From Prevotella sp. UBA4339 (GTDB lineage Bacteria; Bacteroidota; Bacteroidia; Bacteroidales; Bacteroidaceae), in the NCBI GenBank assembly GCA_002393725.1, contig DGTJ01000017.1, positions 1 through 36,163 of the forward strand: a stretch of DNA of 36,163 nucleotides, written 5' to 3'. The translations under genes were made by a program, and so were the position numbers. Position 1 is the stretch's first letter, and every line of letters starts with the position of its first letter. The notes beneath the pieces were generated by a model. It worked only from the letters and a program-made list of their open reading frames with translations. It did no database searches and was not told where the DNA came from. Shown here one piece after another: positions 1 to 6,763 of the stretch.

Positions 1-2
1 GG

Positions 3-425
3 GACCAGTGGTATCCCGAGGCAGCCCGCCTGATGGCTCTCCAAGGAGCCGAGATGCTCATCTACCCCACAGCCATAGGATACGAGTCGAGCGATACTCC
101 TGACGAGCAGCAGCGTCAGCGCAATGCCTGGCAGACAGTACAGCGCGGACATGCCGTGGCCAACGGGCTTCCCGTCATCACCGTCAACCGCGTGGGCTAT
201 GAGCCCGACCCCAGCGGCCGAACAGGAGGCATCCTGTTCTGGGGCACATCATTCGTTGCCGGGCCTCAGGGAGAAATCATCTATGAGGCCTCTGCCGATG
301 AAGAGGAGAGCATCATAGTAGAACTCGACATCGACCACTCCGAGCAGGTGCGCCGCTGGTGGCCTTTCCTCCGCGACCGCCGCATCGACGCCTACACCGA
401 CATCACAAAGAGATTTATAGACTAA
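3..425 (+). CDS. aguB: N-carbamoylputrescine amidase, C-terminal part (5' end outside window)
   Basis: This is the last 140 residues of a carbon-nitrogen hydrolase (nitrilase superfamily). The family member recognised hydrolyses N-carbamoylputrescine to putrescine, ammonia and CO2 in the arginine/agmatine route to polyamines, in the cytoplasm. The reading frame is open from base 3 and begins DQWYPEAARLMALQGAE, the stretch that normally follows the catalytic cysteine, so the Cys itself lies just upstream of the window. Further family signatures are YPTAIG, RNAWQTVQRGHAVANGLPV and the C-terminal RRWWPFLRDRRIDAY. It ends 11 bases before the next start codon and is probably in the same transcript. 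The subfamily call rests on these segments; another nitrilase-superfamily amidase is the alternative. Confidence 0.85.
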   Translation, partial: DQWYPEAARLMALQGAEMLIYPTAIGYESSDTPDEQQRQRNAWQTVQRGHAVANGLPVITVNRVGYEPDPSGRTGGILFWGTSFVAGPQGEIIYEASADEEESIIVELDIDHSEQVRRWWPFLRDRRIDAYTDITKRFID

Positions 426-436
426 CAATGTACAAT

Positions 437-1204
437 ATGAAGAAAATCATTCTACTGGCCCTCATGGCCATAACACTAATGCCTGCAACAGCTCAGGAAG
501 AAGACGATCAGGATTTCCATGCTTCAGCGAGTCTCGACCTCGTGAGCAAATACATGTGGCGCGGTAGCGAACAGGCAAGCATAAGCTTGCAGCCGGCCCT
601 GGAAGTAAGCTGGCAGGGACTGTCGCTTGAGGCAACAGCCAGCACAAGCTTCGACAAAGACGACCTGCAGGATATCGACCTCACGCTGATGTACTCGCGC
701 TGGGGATTCAACATCGGAGTCATCGACTACTGGACGAGGGATGTCGACAGTGAGAACCGCTATTTCCGCTATACCTCCGATGGTCCTCACCAGCTTGAGG
801 CTAATCTGGGATACACCTGCAAATACTTCTCGCTACAGGCCTATACCATGTTTGGCTGCAACGACTTCAAGATCAATGGCGACCGCGCCTACTCCACCTA
901 TATCGAGCTCTCCGTACCCTTCAGGGCCGGTGGTCTCGACTGGAAGGTAAGCGCAGGTATCACGCCCATGGAGAGCGCCGGATACACCAGTACACGAACA
1001 GTACAGGGACTGCTCAAGGAGATTACCGTAGTCGACAAGAACTATCTCTACGGCGAAGGCTTCACCTGCAACATGGCTTCCGTAAGAGCCACGAAGACTT
1101 TCTGCTTCAAGAATTTCAAGCTCCCTGTTTTCGCAGAGTTCCATGCCAACCCCTATCTGCAGAAGGCCAACTTCCTCGCAGGTATCAGCATCGCAACATT
1201 CTAA
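437..1204 (+). CDS. Putative outer-membrane beta-barrel (porin-like) protein
   Basis: The protein has 255 residues. A signal peptide is evident (MKKIILLALMAITLMPATAQ, probably cleaved near residue 20). The rest consists of alternating hydrophobic and polar strands with many aromatic residues, and the chain ends in Phe (IATF), as outer-membrane barrels do. The segment DLVSKYMWRG near the N-terminus is typical of small porin-like proteins whose first strand follows the signal peptide. Two ATGs are possible, 428 (MYNMKK) and 437 (MKK); 437 gives the normal signal peptide. It lies between the amidase and glutamine synthetase genes on the same strand with short gaps, so co-transcription is likely. 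A role in uptake of a nitrogenous solute is only a guess from this context. Confidence 0.7.
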   Translation: MKKIILLALMAITLMPATAQEEDDQDFHASASLDLVSKYMWRGSEQASISLQPALEVSWQGLSLEATASTSFDKDDLQDIDLTLMYSRWGFNIGVIDYWTRDVDSENRYFRYTSDGPHQLEANLGYTCKYFSLQAYTMFGCNDFKINGDRAYSTYIELSVPFRAGGLDWKVSAGITPMESAGYTSTRTVQGLLKEITVVDKNYLYGEGFTCNMASVRATKTFCFKNFKLPVFAEFHANPYLQKANFLAGISIATF

Positions 1205-1231
1205 ACAGCAAACAAGTCACATTCCAACACA

Positions 1232-3460
1232 ATGTCAAGCAACTTAAGATTTCAAGTAGTAGAAGAGGCTTTCAAGAAGCAGGCCGTAGAAGTGAAGGCT
1301 CCCTCAGAGCGTCCTTCTGAGTATTTCGGAAAGTACGTGTTCAACCGTCAGAAGATGTACAAGTACCTTCCCAAGGACATCTATGACAAGATGATCGACG
1401 TGATGGACAATGGAGCCCGCCTCGACCGCGGTATCGCCGATGCTGTGGCAGCCGGCATGAAGCAATGGGCTCAGGAGATGGGCGCCACCCACTACACCCA
1501 CTGGTTTCAGCCACTCACCGAGGGGACGGCTGAGAAGCACGATGCCTTCGTGGAGCACGACGGCAAGGGCGGAATGGTGGAGAACTTCAGCGGCAAGCTG
1601 CTCGTACAGCAGGAGCCCGATGCCAGCTCATTCCCCAACGGAGGTATCCGCAACACCTTCGAGGCTCGCGGCTATTCTGCCTGGGACCCCACATCGCCGG
1701 TATTCATCATCGACGACACCCTCTGCATACCTACCATATTCATAGCATATACAGGCGAGGCACTCGACTACAAGGCTCCGCTGCTGAGAGCCCTGCATGC
1801 CGTCGACAAAGCCGCCACCGACGTATGTCAGTATTTCTATGACGACGTGCACAAGGTGAAAGTCAACCTCGGATGGGAGCAGGAGTATTTCCTCGTCGAC
1901 GAGGGGCTCTACTCGGCACGTCCCGACCTGATGCTCACCGGGCGCACACTTATGGGCCATGAGAGCGCCAAGAACCAGCAGATGGACGATCACTACTTCG
2001 GCACCATCCCCGACCGCGTGCAGGCCTTCATGAAAGACCTCGAGATTCAGGCGCTGGAACTCTCCATCCCCTGCAAGACCCGCCACAACGAGGTGGCGCC
2101 CAATCAGTTTGAGCTCGCTCCCATCTTCGAAGAGTGCAACCTCGCCGTCGACCACAACATGCTCCTGATGTCGCTCATGAAGCGAGTGGCCCGCAATCAC
2201 GGCTTCCGCGTATTGCTACACGAGAAGCCGTTCGACGGCATCAACGGTTCGGGAAAGCACAACAACTGGAGTCTCACCGCCGACAACGGCACACTGCTGC
2301 ATGCCCCCGGCAAGACTCCTGAAGAGAACCTGCGCTTCGTGACGTTCATCGTAGAGACGCTGATGGCCGTCTACCGTCACAACGGACTGCTTAAGGCCTC
2401 CATCGTCAGCGCTACCAATGCCCACCGCCTTGGCGGCAACGAGGCTCCACCAGCCATCATCAGCTCATTTCTCGGCACACAGCTCAGCGAGCTGCTCGAC
2501 CATATCGAGAATTCCGAGAACAACGAGCTCATAACCCTGAAAGGCAAGAAGGGTATGGAGATCGACATCCCTCAGATACCGAACCTAGAGGTCGACAATA
2601 CCGACCGCAACCGCACATCGCCCTTCGCCTTCACAGGCAACCGCTTCGAGTTTCGTGCCCCCGGCTCCAGCGTCAACTGTGCATCGGCAATGATTGCCCT
2701 CAATGCAGCAATGGCCGAAGCCCTCGTATCGTTCAAGAAGAGAGTGGACCTGAAGATATCTGAATTCTCCAAATACCCCGAATACTCAGAGGGCACCGGC
2801 CACACAGCCAAGTTCCACGCCATCATTGAGGTGCTGCGCGAAGACATCAGGGAGTGCAAGCCCGTGCGCTTCGACGGCAACGGCTATAGCGACGAATGGG
2901 TAGTGGAGGCCTCCAGGCGAGGTCTCGACGTGGAGAAGTCAGTACCCGTCATCATCGAGCACTATCTCGACCCCGAGAGCGTGTCGATGTTTGAGAGCAC
3001 CAAGGTGATGAACCGCAAGGAGCTCGAAGCCCGCAACGAGGTGAAATGGGAGATGTACGTCAAGACCGTACAGATAGAGGCCCGCGTGATGGGCGACCTC
3101 TCGATGAACCATATCATCCCCGTCTCCACCCATTACCAGTCGCAGCTCATCAAGAATGTGCAGGGCATGAAGGACGTGTTCCCCGCCGACAAGGCCGAGC
3201 GCCTCTCCGCTCGCAACATGAAGCTCATCGAGGAGATAGCCGAGCGCACGGAGCGCATAGAGAGCCTTGTGGAAGAGCTCACCGAGGCGCGTCGCGTTGC
3301 CAACCGCATTGCCGACATCCACGAGCGGGCAATAGCATATCACGACAATGTATGCCCTAAGATGGATGCCATACGCAAGGAGTGCGACGCCCTGGAGATG
3401 ATCGTGGAGGACGGTCTGTGGACCCTGCCAAAATATCGGGAACTTCTATTTATAAGATAA
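1232..3460 (+). CDS. glnN: Type III glutamine synthetase
   Basis: This 742-residue protein is the large (about 83 kDa subunit) GSIII form common in Bacteroidales. It makes glutamine from glutamate and ammonia with ATP in the cytoplasm. Signatures are the N-terminal FGKYVFNRQKMYKYLPKD block, the metal/glutamate-binding EQEYFLVD, RHNEVAPNQFELAPIFEE, the ATP/ammonia-site NGSGKHNNWSL, and NRFEFRAPGSS. Length is normal and the reading frame is intact to the helical C-terminal region. It sits 27 bases after the barrel protein and 18 bases before the next lipoprotein gene, so an operon is likely. Coupling with the upstream carbamoylputrescine amidase, which releases ammonia, makes sense metabolically but is an inference. 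Confidence 0.95.
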   Translation: MSSNLRFQVVEEAFKKQAVEVKAPSERPSEYFGKYVFNRQKMYKYLPKDIYDKMIDVMDNGARLDRGIADAVAAGMKQWAQEMGATHYTHWFQPLTEGTAEKHDAFVEHDGKGGMVENFSGKLLVQQEPDASSFPNGGIRNTFEARGYSAWDPTSPVFIIDDTLCIPTIFIAYTGEALDYKAPLLRALHAVDKAATDVCQYFYDDVHKVKVNLGWEQEYFLVDEGLYSARPDLMLTGRTLMGHESAKNQQMDDHYFGTIPDRVQAFMKDLEIQALELSIPCKTRHNEVAPNQFELAPIFEECNLAVDHNMLLMSLMKRVARNHGFRVLLHEKPFDGINGSGKHNNWSLTADNGTLLHAPGKTPEENLRFVTFIVETLMAVYRHNGLLKASIVSATNAHRLGGNEAPPAIISSFLGTQLSELLDHIENSENNELITLKGKKGMEIDIPQIPNLEVDNTDRNRTSPFAFTGNRFEFRAPGSSVNCASAMIALNAAMAEALVSFKKRVDLKISEFSKYPEYSEGTGHTAKFHAIIEVLREDIRECKPVRFDGNGYSDEWVVEASRRGLDVEKSVPVIIEHYLDPESVSMFESTKVMNRKELEARNEVKWEMYVKTVQIEARVMGDLSMNHIIPVSTHYQSQLIKNVQGMKDVFPADKAERLSARNMKLIEEIAERTERIESLVEELTEARRVANRIADIHERAIAYHDNVCPKMDAIRKECDALEMIVEDGLWTLPKYRELLFIR

Positions 3461-3478
3461 AATAAAGGAAAGAAAAAA

Positions 3479-4141
3479 ATGAAAAGACTATCAACATTTC
3501 TCGCTCTCGGCTGTATCATAGCCATGAGCCTCACGTCATGCCTCAAGGATGACGACAACGACAAGACACAAGGACTCACCAAAGCCCAGATATCACAGTG
3601 CTACAATGCCATCGTAGGCAGCTACACCGGCAAGATGATCTACCCATCGTATGATTCAGGCAAGCAGGTATATGTGGCCGACACGATTGACATCTCCTGG
3701 AGAGTAGGCACCGACACTATCCTCACGGTGAACTCGGTGCCCGCAGCAGCCATCGCAGGCACAATCACCGAAAACGACCTGCGCAAGGCCCTCGAGGAGC
3801 AGAACCCCGCGGCCGACGTGAAATGCTACATCGGGTTCTCCAACCTCGACAGCTACGTACGCTTCTACCTCGCTCCACAGAAGGTGGAGTTCCCAGTGTA
3901 CTATCAGGAGAAGACGCACTCCGTGACAGCACTCTTCTGGTATAATCCGTATTATACCGACACACAGTCGCTCGGATACAAGGACCTTACCAACGACTTG
4001 TTGGCATGCCAGCTGCTGCTGGGAGCCGTCTATCTCGATGGCAACGAGACCCGTAACTTCATCGGCTCGGGCTCGGCCACGAGGGTGCCCTTGATATTCG
4101 CCACCGACATTAAGAAAGCAACAACGCAACAAACCAATTAA
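3479..4141 (+). CDS. Surface lipoprotein of unknown function (DUF4840-like)
   Basis: The protein has 220 residues with a lipoprotein signal peptide ending in LTSC, so Cys21 should be lipidated. The residues right after the Cys (LKDDDND) are acidic and resemble the lipoprotein export signal described in Bacteroidetes, which suggests display on the outer leaflet. The remainder is a single globular domain that I associate tentatively with DUF4840; I cannot assign a biochemical function. The ribosome-binding region is the A/G-rich AAGGAAAGAAAAAA just upstream. It is the last gene of the plus-strand block and is followed 7 bases later by a clear intrinsic terminator. Confidence 0.75.
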   Translation: MKRLSTFLALGCIIAMSLTSCLKDDDNDKTQGLTKAQISQCYNAIVGSYTGKMIYPSYDSGKQVYVADTIDISWRVGTDTILTVNSVPAAAIAGTITENDLRKALEEQNPAADVKCYIGFSNLDSYVRFYLAPQKVEFPVYYQEKTHSVTALFWYNPYYTDTQSLGYKDLTNDLLACQLLLGAVYLDGNETRNFIGSGSATRVPLIFATDIKKATTQQTN

Positions 4142-4148
4142 AAAAATA

Positions 4149-4182
4149 TCCCCGAAATGCTTGGCAGTTCGGGGATTTTTTT
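4149..4182 (+). terminator. Rho-independent terminator after the glnN block
   Basis: The arms TCCCCGAA (4149-4156) and TTCGGGGA (4168-4175) pair perfectly over 8 bp around an 11-nt loop and are followed by seven T residues. It closes the transcript of the preceding lipoprotein gene. The loop also contains the TTGG that serves as the -33 element of the next promoter, so termination and initiation signals overlap. Confidence 0.85.
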
Positions 4183-4191
4183 CTATCTTTG
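4161..4191 (+). promoter_or_regulatory. Bacteroidetes-type promoter for the CarboxypepD_reg-like gene
   Basis: TATCTTTG at 4184-4191 matches the -7 consensus TAnnTTTG, with TTG at 4161-4163 and a 20-base spacer, the spacing usual for the -33 box. The predicted transcript starts only about 10-15 bases before the start codon. The same module is repeated upstream of the HU-like gene (about 25808-25863). Confidence 0.7.
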
Positions 4192-4212
4192 CCACAAGAA
4201 AGGAGAATGAGG

Positions 4213-5454
4213 ATGAAGAAGGCATGTCTCTTGTTTGTTACAGTCATGCTGTGCTGTCTCGAAATGATGGCGCAGGGCGATTCATTATGGATATTCAGCG
4301 GCAAGGTGATCGACGCCCGTACGCGCAAGGCGATGCCGTTCGTCAGCGTCACCGACCGCCAGATAGGCACAGTGACCAATGAGCACGGAGAGTTCACCCT
4401 AAAGCTGAAGTATGAGCCCCGCACAGTGACGTTCTCCTACGTAGGCTATAAGACCCGCCGCCTGAGCGCGGACGAGTGCAAGGCGCTAATGGCAGAGGGC
4501 AAGGCCGTACAGATGCAGGCCAGTTCGATAGTGCTCAGCGATATCGTCGTCAGGAGCAACGATGCCCGCGACATCGTGCTGAAGGCCATCTACAATATCG
4601 ACCGCAACTACCCTCGCGAGGCCAGCCTCATGAAGGGGTTCTACCGCGAGACGGTGCAGAAGCGCCAGCGGTTTATCAGCGTCGCCGAGGGAGTGGTCGA
4701 CATGTATAAGTCGGCCTACAACAAGCACAACTGGCGCGACGGGGTGGCCATACTCAAGGGCAGGCGCCTGCTGAGCCAGAAGCCCTCCGACACGCTGTCG
4801 GTGAAGCTTCAGGGAGGCCCTGTGCTGCCCATACAGCTCGACCTGGTGAAGGAGCGCGACATACTGCTCAATGCCGAGGAGCTCGACCTCTACGACCTCA
4901 GCTTCGCCACTCCTAAGACCAAGGGCGACAGGCCTCAGTACGTCATCGAGCTGAAGCCCCGCGTGGTCACCGACTATGCCCTCTACCGCGGACACCTGTA
5001 TATCGACCAGGAGACGCTGGCCTTCACTAAGATAGACCTCACGCTCGACATGACAGACGTGGAGAAGGTGACGCGCATGATACTCCGCAAGAAGCCCCTC
5101 GGCCTGCGCTTCACCCCCCGGGAGCTAACACTCAGCATCGACTACAAGACTGACGGCGGAGTGACGCGCATCAACTATATCCGCAACGTGATACGCTTCC
5201 GTTGCGACTGGAAGCGCCGCGTGTTCAAGTCCAACTTCACGATAGTCTCCGAGATGGTGGTCACCGACCGCAAGGAGGGTGAGGGCATAAGGCCGATCAG
5301 GACGCGCGACTCTTTCAACCGTAGCGACAACTTCTACGACAAGGTGATCTACTTCAACGACCCTTACTTCTGGGGCTCAGAAAACATCATCGAGCCAACG
5401 GAGGACCTCCTTGAAGGCATCGACAAGATCAAGCGCAAGCTCATGAAGCGGTAG
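4213..5454 (+). CDS. CarboxypepD_reg-like domain protein, exported
   Basis: The protein has 413 residues and starts with a signal peptide (MKKACLLFVTVMLCCLEMMAQ). Residues about 26-100 form a carboxypeptidase regulatory-like beta-sandwich (FSGKVIDARTRKAMPFVSV, GTVTNEHGEFTL, VTFSYVGYKT), the domain found at the N-terminus of TonB-dependent receptors. The remaining 300 residues (VLKAIYNIDRNYPREASLMKGFYRETV) resemble the periplasmic or outer-membrane proteins in which that domain precedes a DUF5686-type region, without the large barrel. ATGs lie at 4207 and 4213; AGGAG at 4201-4205 is correctly spaced only for 4213. It has its own promoter. No enzymatic activity can be assigned. Confidence 0.75.
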   Translation: MKKACLLFVTVMLCCLEMMAQGDSLWIFSGKVIDARTRKAMPFVSVTDRQIGTVTNEHGEFTLKLKYEPRTVTFSYVGYKTRRLSADECKALMAEGKAVQMQASSIVLSDIVVRSNDARDIVLKAIYNIDRNYPREASLMKGFYRETVQKRQRFISVAEGVVDMYKSAYNKHNWRDGVAILKGRRLLSQKPSDTLSVKLQGGPVLPIQLDLVKERDILLNAEELDLYDLSFATPKTKGDRPQYVIELKPRVVTDYALYRGHLYIDQETLAFTKIDLTLDMTDVEKVTRMILRKKPLGLRFTPRELTLSIDYKTDGGVTRINYIRNVIRFRCDWKRRVFKSNFTIVSEMVVTDRKEGEGIRPIRTRDSFNRSDNFYDKVIYFNDPYFWGSENIIEPTEDLLEGIDKIKRKLMKR

Positions 5455-5492
5455 AATTCCTCCTGCCGCTCTCTTGCTATTCAATACCATTT

Positions 5493-5549
5493 TACAAGTT
5501 TCGCATGTACAAGGAGACAAGGAGTTCAGGGAGTTCAAGGAGTTCAAGA
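5493..5549 (+). repeat. Dispersed GAGTTCA-type repeat, copy 1
   Basis: This intergenic element carries TACAAGTTTCGCATGTA, then GGAGACAAGGAGTTCAG and further 9-base steps of (G)GAGTTCA(A/G)G. The same two blocks recur in inverted orientation at 29331-29394. The stretch 5455-5720 is otherwise non-coding: behind the repeat a short inverted repeat TTCAAG/CTTGAA (5542-5564) could act as a weak terminator, and the rest is AT-rich. Confidence 0.75.
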
Positions 5550-5698
5550 CGATTGTACTCTTGAAAGCTGCTTGCACTTCCGGAATGCAAGTGCGTCTAT
5601 GTGCCTTGTACCCGGTGCGATAATATGATTATTGTTTACGGAATGCATATTCATCTTATTCATTTTCTGCTGGCTTTCATTATTTTTTTTGCTTTTTC

Positions 5699-5729
5699 TT
5701 GTTTTTCTCGTGATTTCTTCGTAAATTTG
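5699..5729 (+). promoter_or_regulatory. Promoter of the small-ORF/GNAT pair
   Basis: TAAATTTG at 5722-5729 is a perfect TAnnTTTG -7 element, with TTG at 5699-5701 and a 20-base spacer. It lies 33 bases upstream of the 56-residue ORF and probably drives both genes of the pair. Confidence 0.7.
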
Positions 5730-5761
5730 CAGCGCAGACTATAGAAGAAAGGAAGAGAACT

Positions 5762-5932
5762 ATGGCAAGACCGATTAGAGAGACACCTGTATTGAAAGGT
5801 GAAGATGCTTTCAACTTCGAATGGAGAAGGCTGACAATAGAACACAGAACCCCAGAAGAGAAAGCTGAGGCTCGCAGGAAGTTTGAAGAGCGTATTGCCA
5901 ATGCAAAGAACAAAATAGAATGGTGTTGGTAA
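5762..5932 (+). CDS. 56-residue protein, putative antitoxin of a GNAT toxin
   Basis: This small ORF begins MARPIRETPVLKGEDAFNF and has a charged, probably helical C-terminal half (HRTPEEKAEARRKFEERIAN) ending in EWCW. AAGGAAG lies 6-12 bases before the ATG. Its stop codon directly abuts the ATG of the GNAT gene (5932/5933), so translation is likely coupled. The order small charged protein then GNAT enzyme, with one promoter, is that of toxin-antitoxin modules. It is not a recognisable ribbon-helix-helix (DUF1778) antitoxin, which is the usual partner of GNAT toxins, so the antitoxin role is inferred from position only. Confidence 0.7.
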   Translation: MARPIRETPVLKGEDAFNFEWRRLTIEHRTPEEKAEARRKFEERIANAKNKIEWCW

Positions 5933-6451
5933 ATGATGCGCCTTGTACCTCTTACTAAAGACTATGAGTTGACGGCATTCGATTGTGGTGACGAAGACTT
6001 GAACAAATTCTTGTTTGAGGATGCTAAGTCATGCCTTGAACTTCGTATTGCAAAAACGTTCATACTTGAAGTTGAAGATCGTATAGCAGCTTATTTCTGT
6101 TTGCTTAACGACAAAATTAGTAAGGACGAAGTAATTGGTAGCAGGTGGAAAAAGATTAAGAGCAATTTCCCTCGTGACAAGCAGTTTCGCAGTTATCCCA
6201 CAATTAAGATAGGCCGTTTTGCGGTATCCCTGGATTTCCGAGGCAGGCAAATTGGGACTGACCTTATGGGGCGATTGCTGGAGATGCTGAACGTACGACA
6301 GGGAGCTTCCGCATTCCGTTACGTCACTGTCGATGCCTATCTCTCCGCTGTTCCCTTCTACGAAAAGAACGGTTTCGTTCATCTGACGAAGAAGGACGAG
6401 GACGAGCATACCCGCCTGATGTTTTTCGACATGATGGATATAGAGGAATAG
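5933..6451 (+). CDS. GNAT-family N-acetyltransferase, toxin-like
   Basis: This 172-residue single-domain GNAT has an N-terminal ELTAFDCGDEDLNKFLFEDA segment of the kind seen in the TacT/AtaT group, toxins that acetylate aminoacyl-tRNA. The acetyl-CoA-binding part is IGRFAVSLDFRGRQIGTDLM (about residues 93-112) with a later VDAYLSAVPFYEKNGF motif in which Tyr and the FYxxxGF loop are typical. The start ATGATG at 5933 follows the upstream stop without a gap. Acetyl transfer is well supported; toxin activity is inferred from sequence type and from the upstream small gene. A stand-alone acetyltransferase of other specificity is the alternative. Confidence 0.8.
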   Translation: MMRLVPLTKDYELTAFDCGDEDLNKFLFEDAKSCLELRIAKTFILEVEDRIAAYFCLLNDKISKDEVIGSRWKKIKSNFPRDKQFRSYPTIKIGRFAVSLDFRGRQIGTDLMGRLLEMLNVRQGASAFRYVTVDAYLSAVPFYEKNGFVHLTKKDEDEHTRLMFFDMMDIEE

Positions 6452-6536
6452 TTGCTTCATCTCTTTCCTTTTATTTGATGTCAATATACCCGATGATCTC
6501 GCGCTCTGCGAGAGTGAGACCGTGCTGCACAGAATG

Positions 6537-6588
6537 CACAGGGGGACAGGAACCTTGAAAGGCACAGGGGGACAGGAACCTTGTGTTC
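6537..6588. repeat. REP-like element, two tandem copies (6537-6557 and 6563-6588)
   Basis: Two copies of CACAGGGGGACAGGAACC, each followed by TTG and offset by 26 bases, lie 85 bases beyond the GNAT stop. The second copy is complete and ends in TTGTGTTC. The ends CACAGG and CCTTGTG can pair to a small hairpin. Further copies are at 8669, 10697, 11890 and 24868. Confidence 0.8.
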
Positions 6589-6620
6589 ATTGATGTCACC
6601 CCCAGACTTCACTTATTTAG

Positions 6621-6687
6621 CTCCATTTTGCCCCAATAATGAACATATTTTTATGTTTTGGGGCAAAAATATGTCGAACAATGGAGT
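6621..6687. repeat. Imperfect palindrome 1 between convergent genes
   Basis: The core arms TTTTGCCCCAA (6626-6636) and TTGGGGCAAAA (6658-6668) pair perfectly. They enclose AACAT/ATGTT (6642-6646/6653-6657) with a T-rich loop and are embraced by CTCCATT (6621-6627) and AATGGAG (6680-6686). It lies between the convergent GNAT and lipoprotein genes and could terminate either transcript. Confidence 0.75.
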
Positions 6688-6690
6688 ACC

Positions 6691-6757
6691 AATCAAGGGG
6701 GCAGGTCCATGATTGCTCGTGGCGAGCGAATCAATCACAACCTGTCCCCTTGATCAT
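6691..6757. repeat. Palindrome 2, 67 bases, adjoining the lipoprotein gene end
   Basis: ATCAAGGGGGCAGGT (6692-6706) and ACCTGTCCCCTTGAT (about 6739-6753) are inverted copies with one mismatch. Between them GATTGCTCG and CGAGCGAATC form an inner hairpin with a TGG loop. The GGGGNCAGGT arms recall the GGGGGACAGG core of the REP-like element. The right end lies 7 bases from the stop codon of the minus-strand lipoprotein gene, so it may terminate that transcript. Confidence 0.75.
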
Positions 6758-6763
6758 TCTCTA

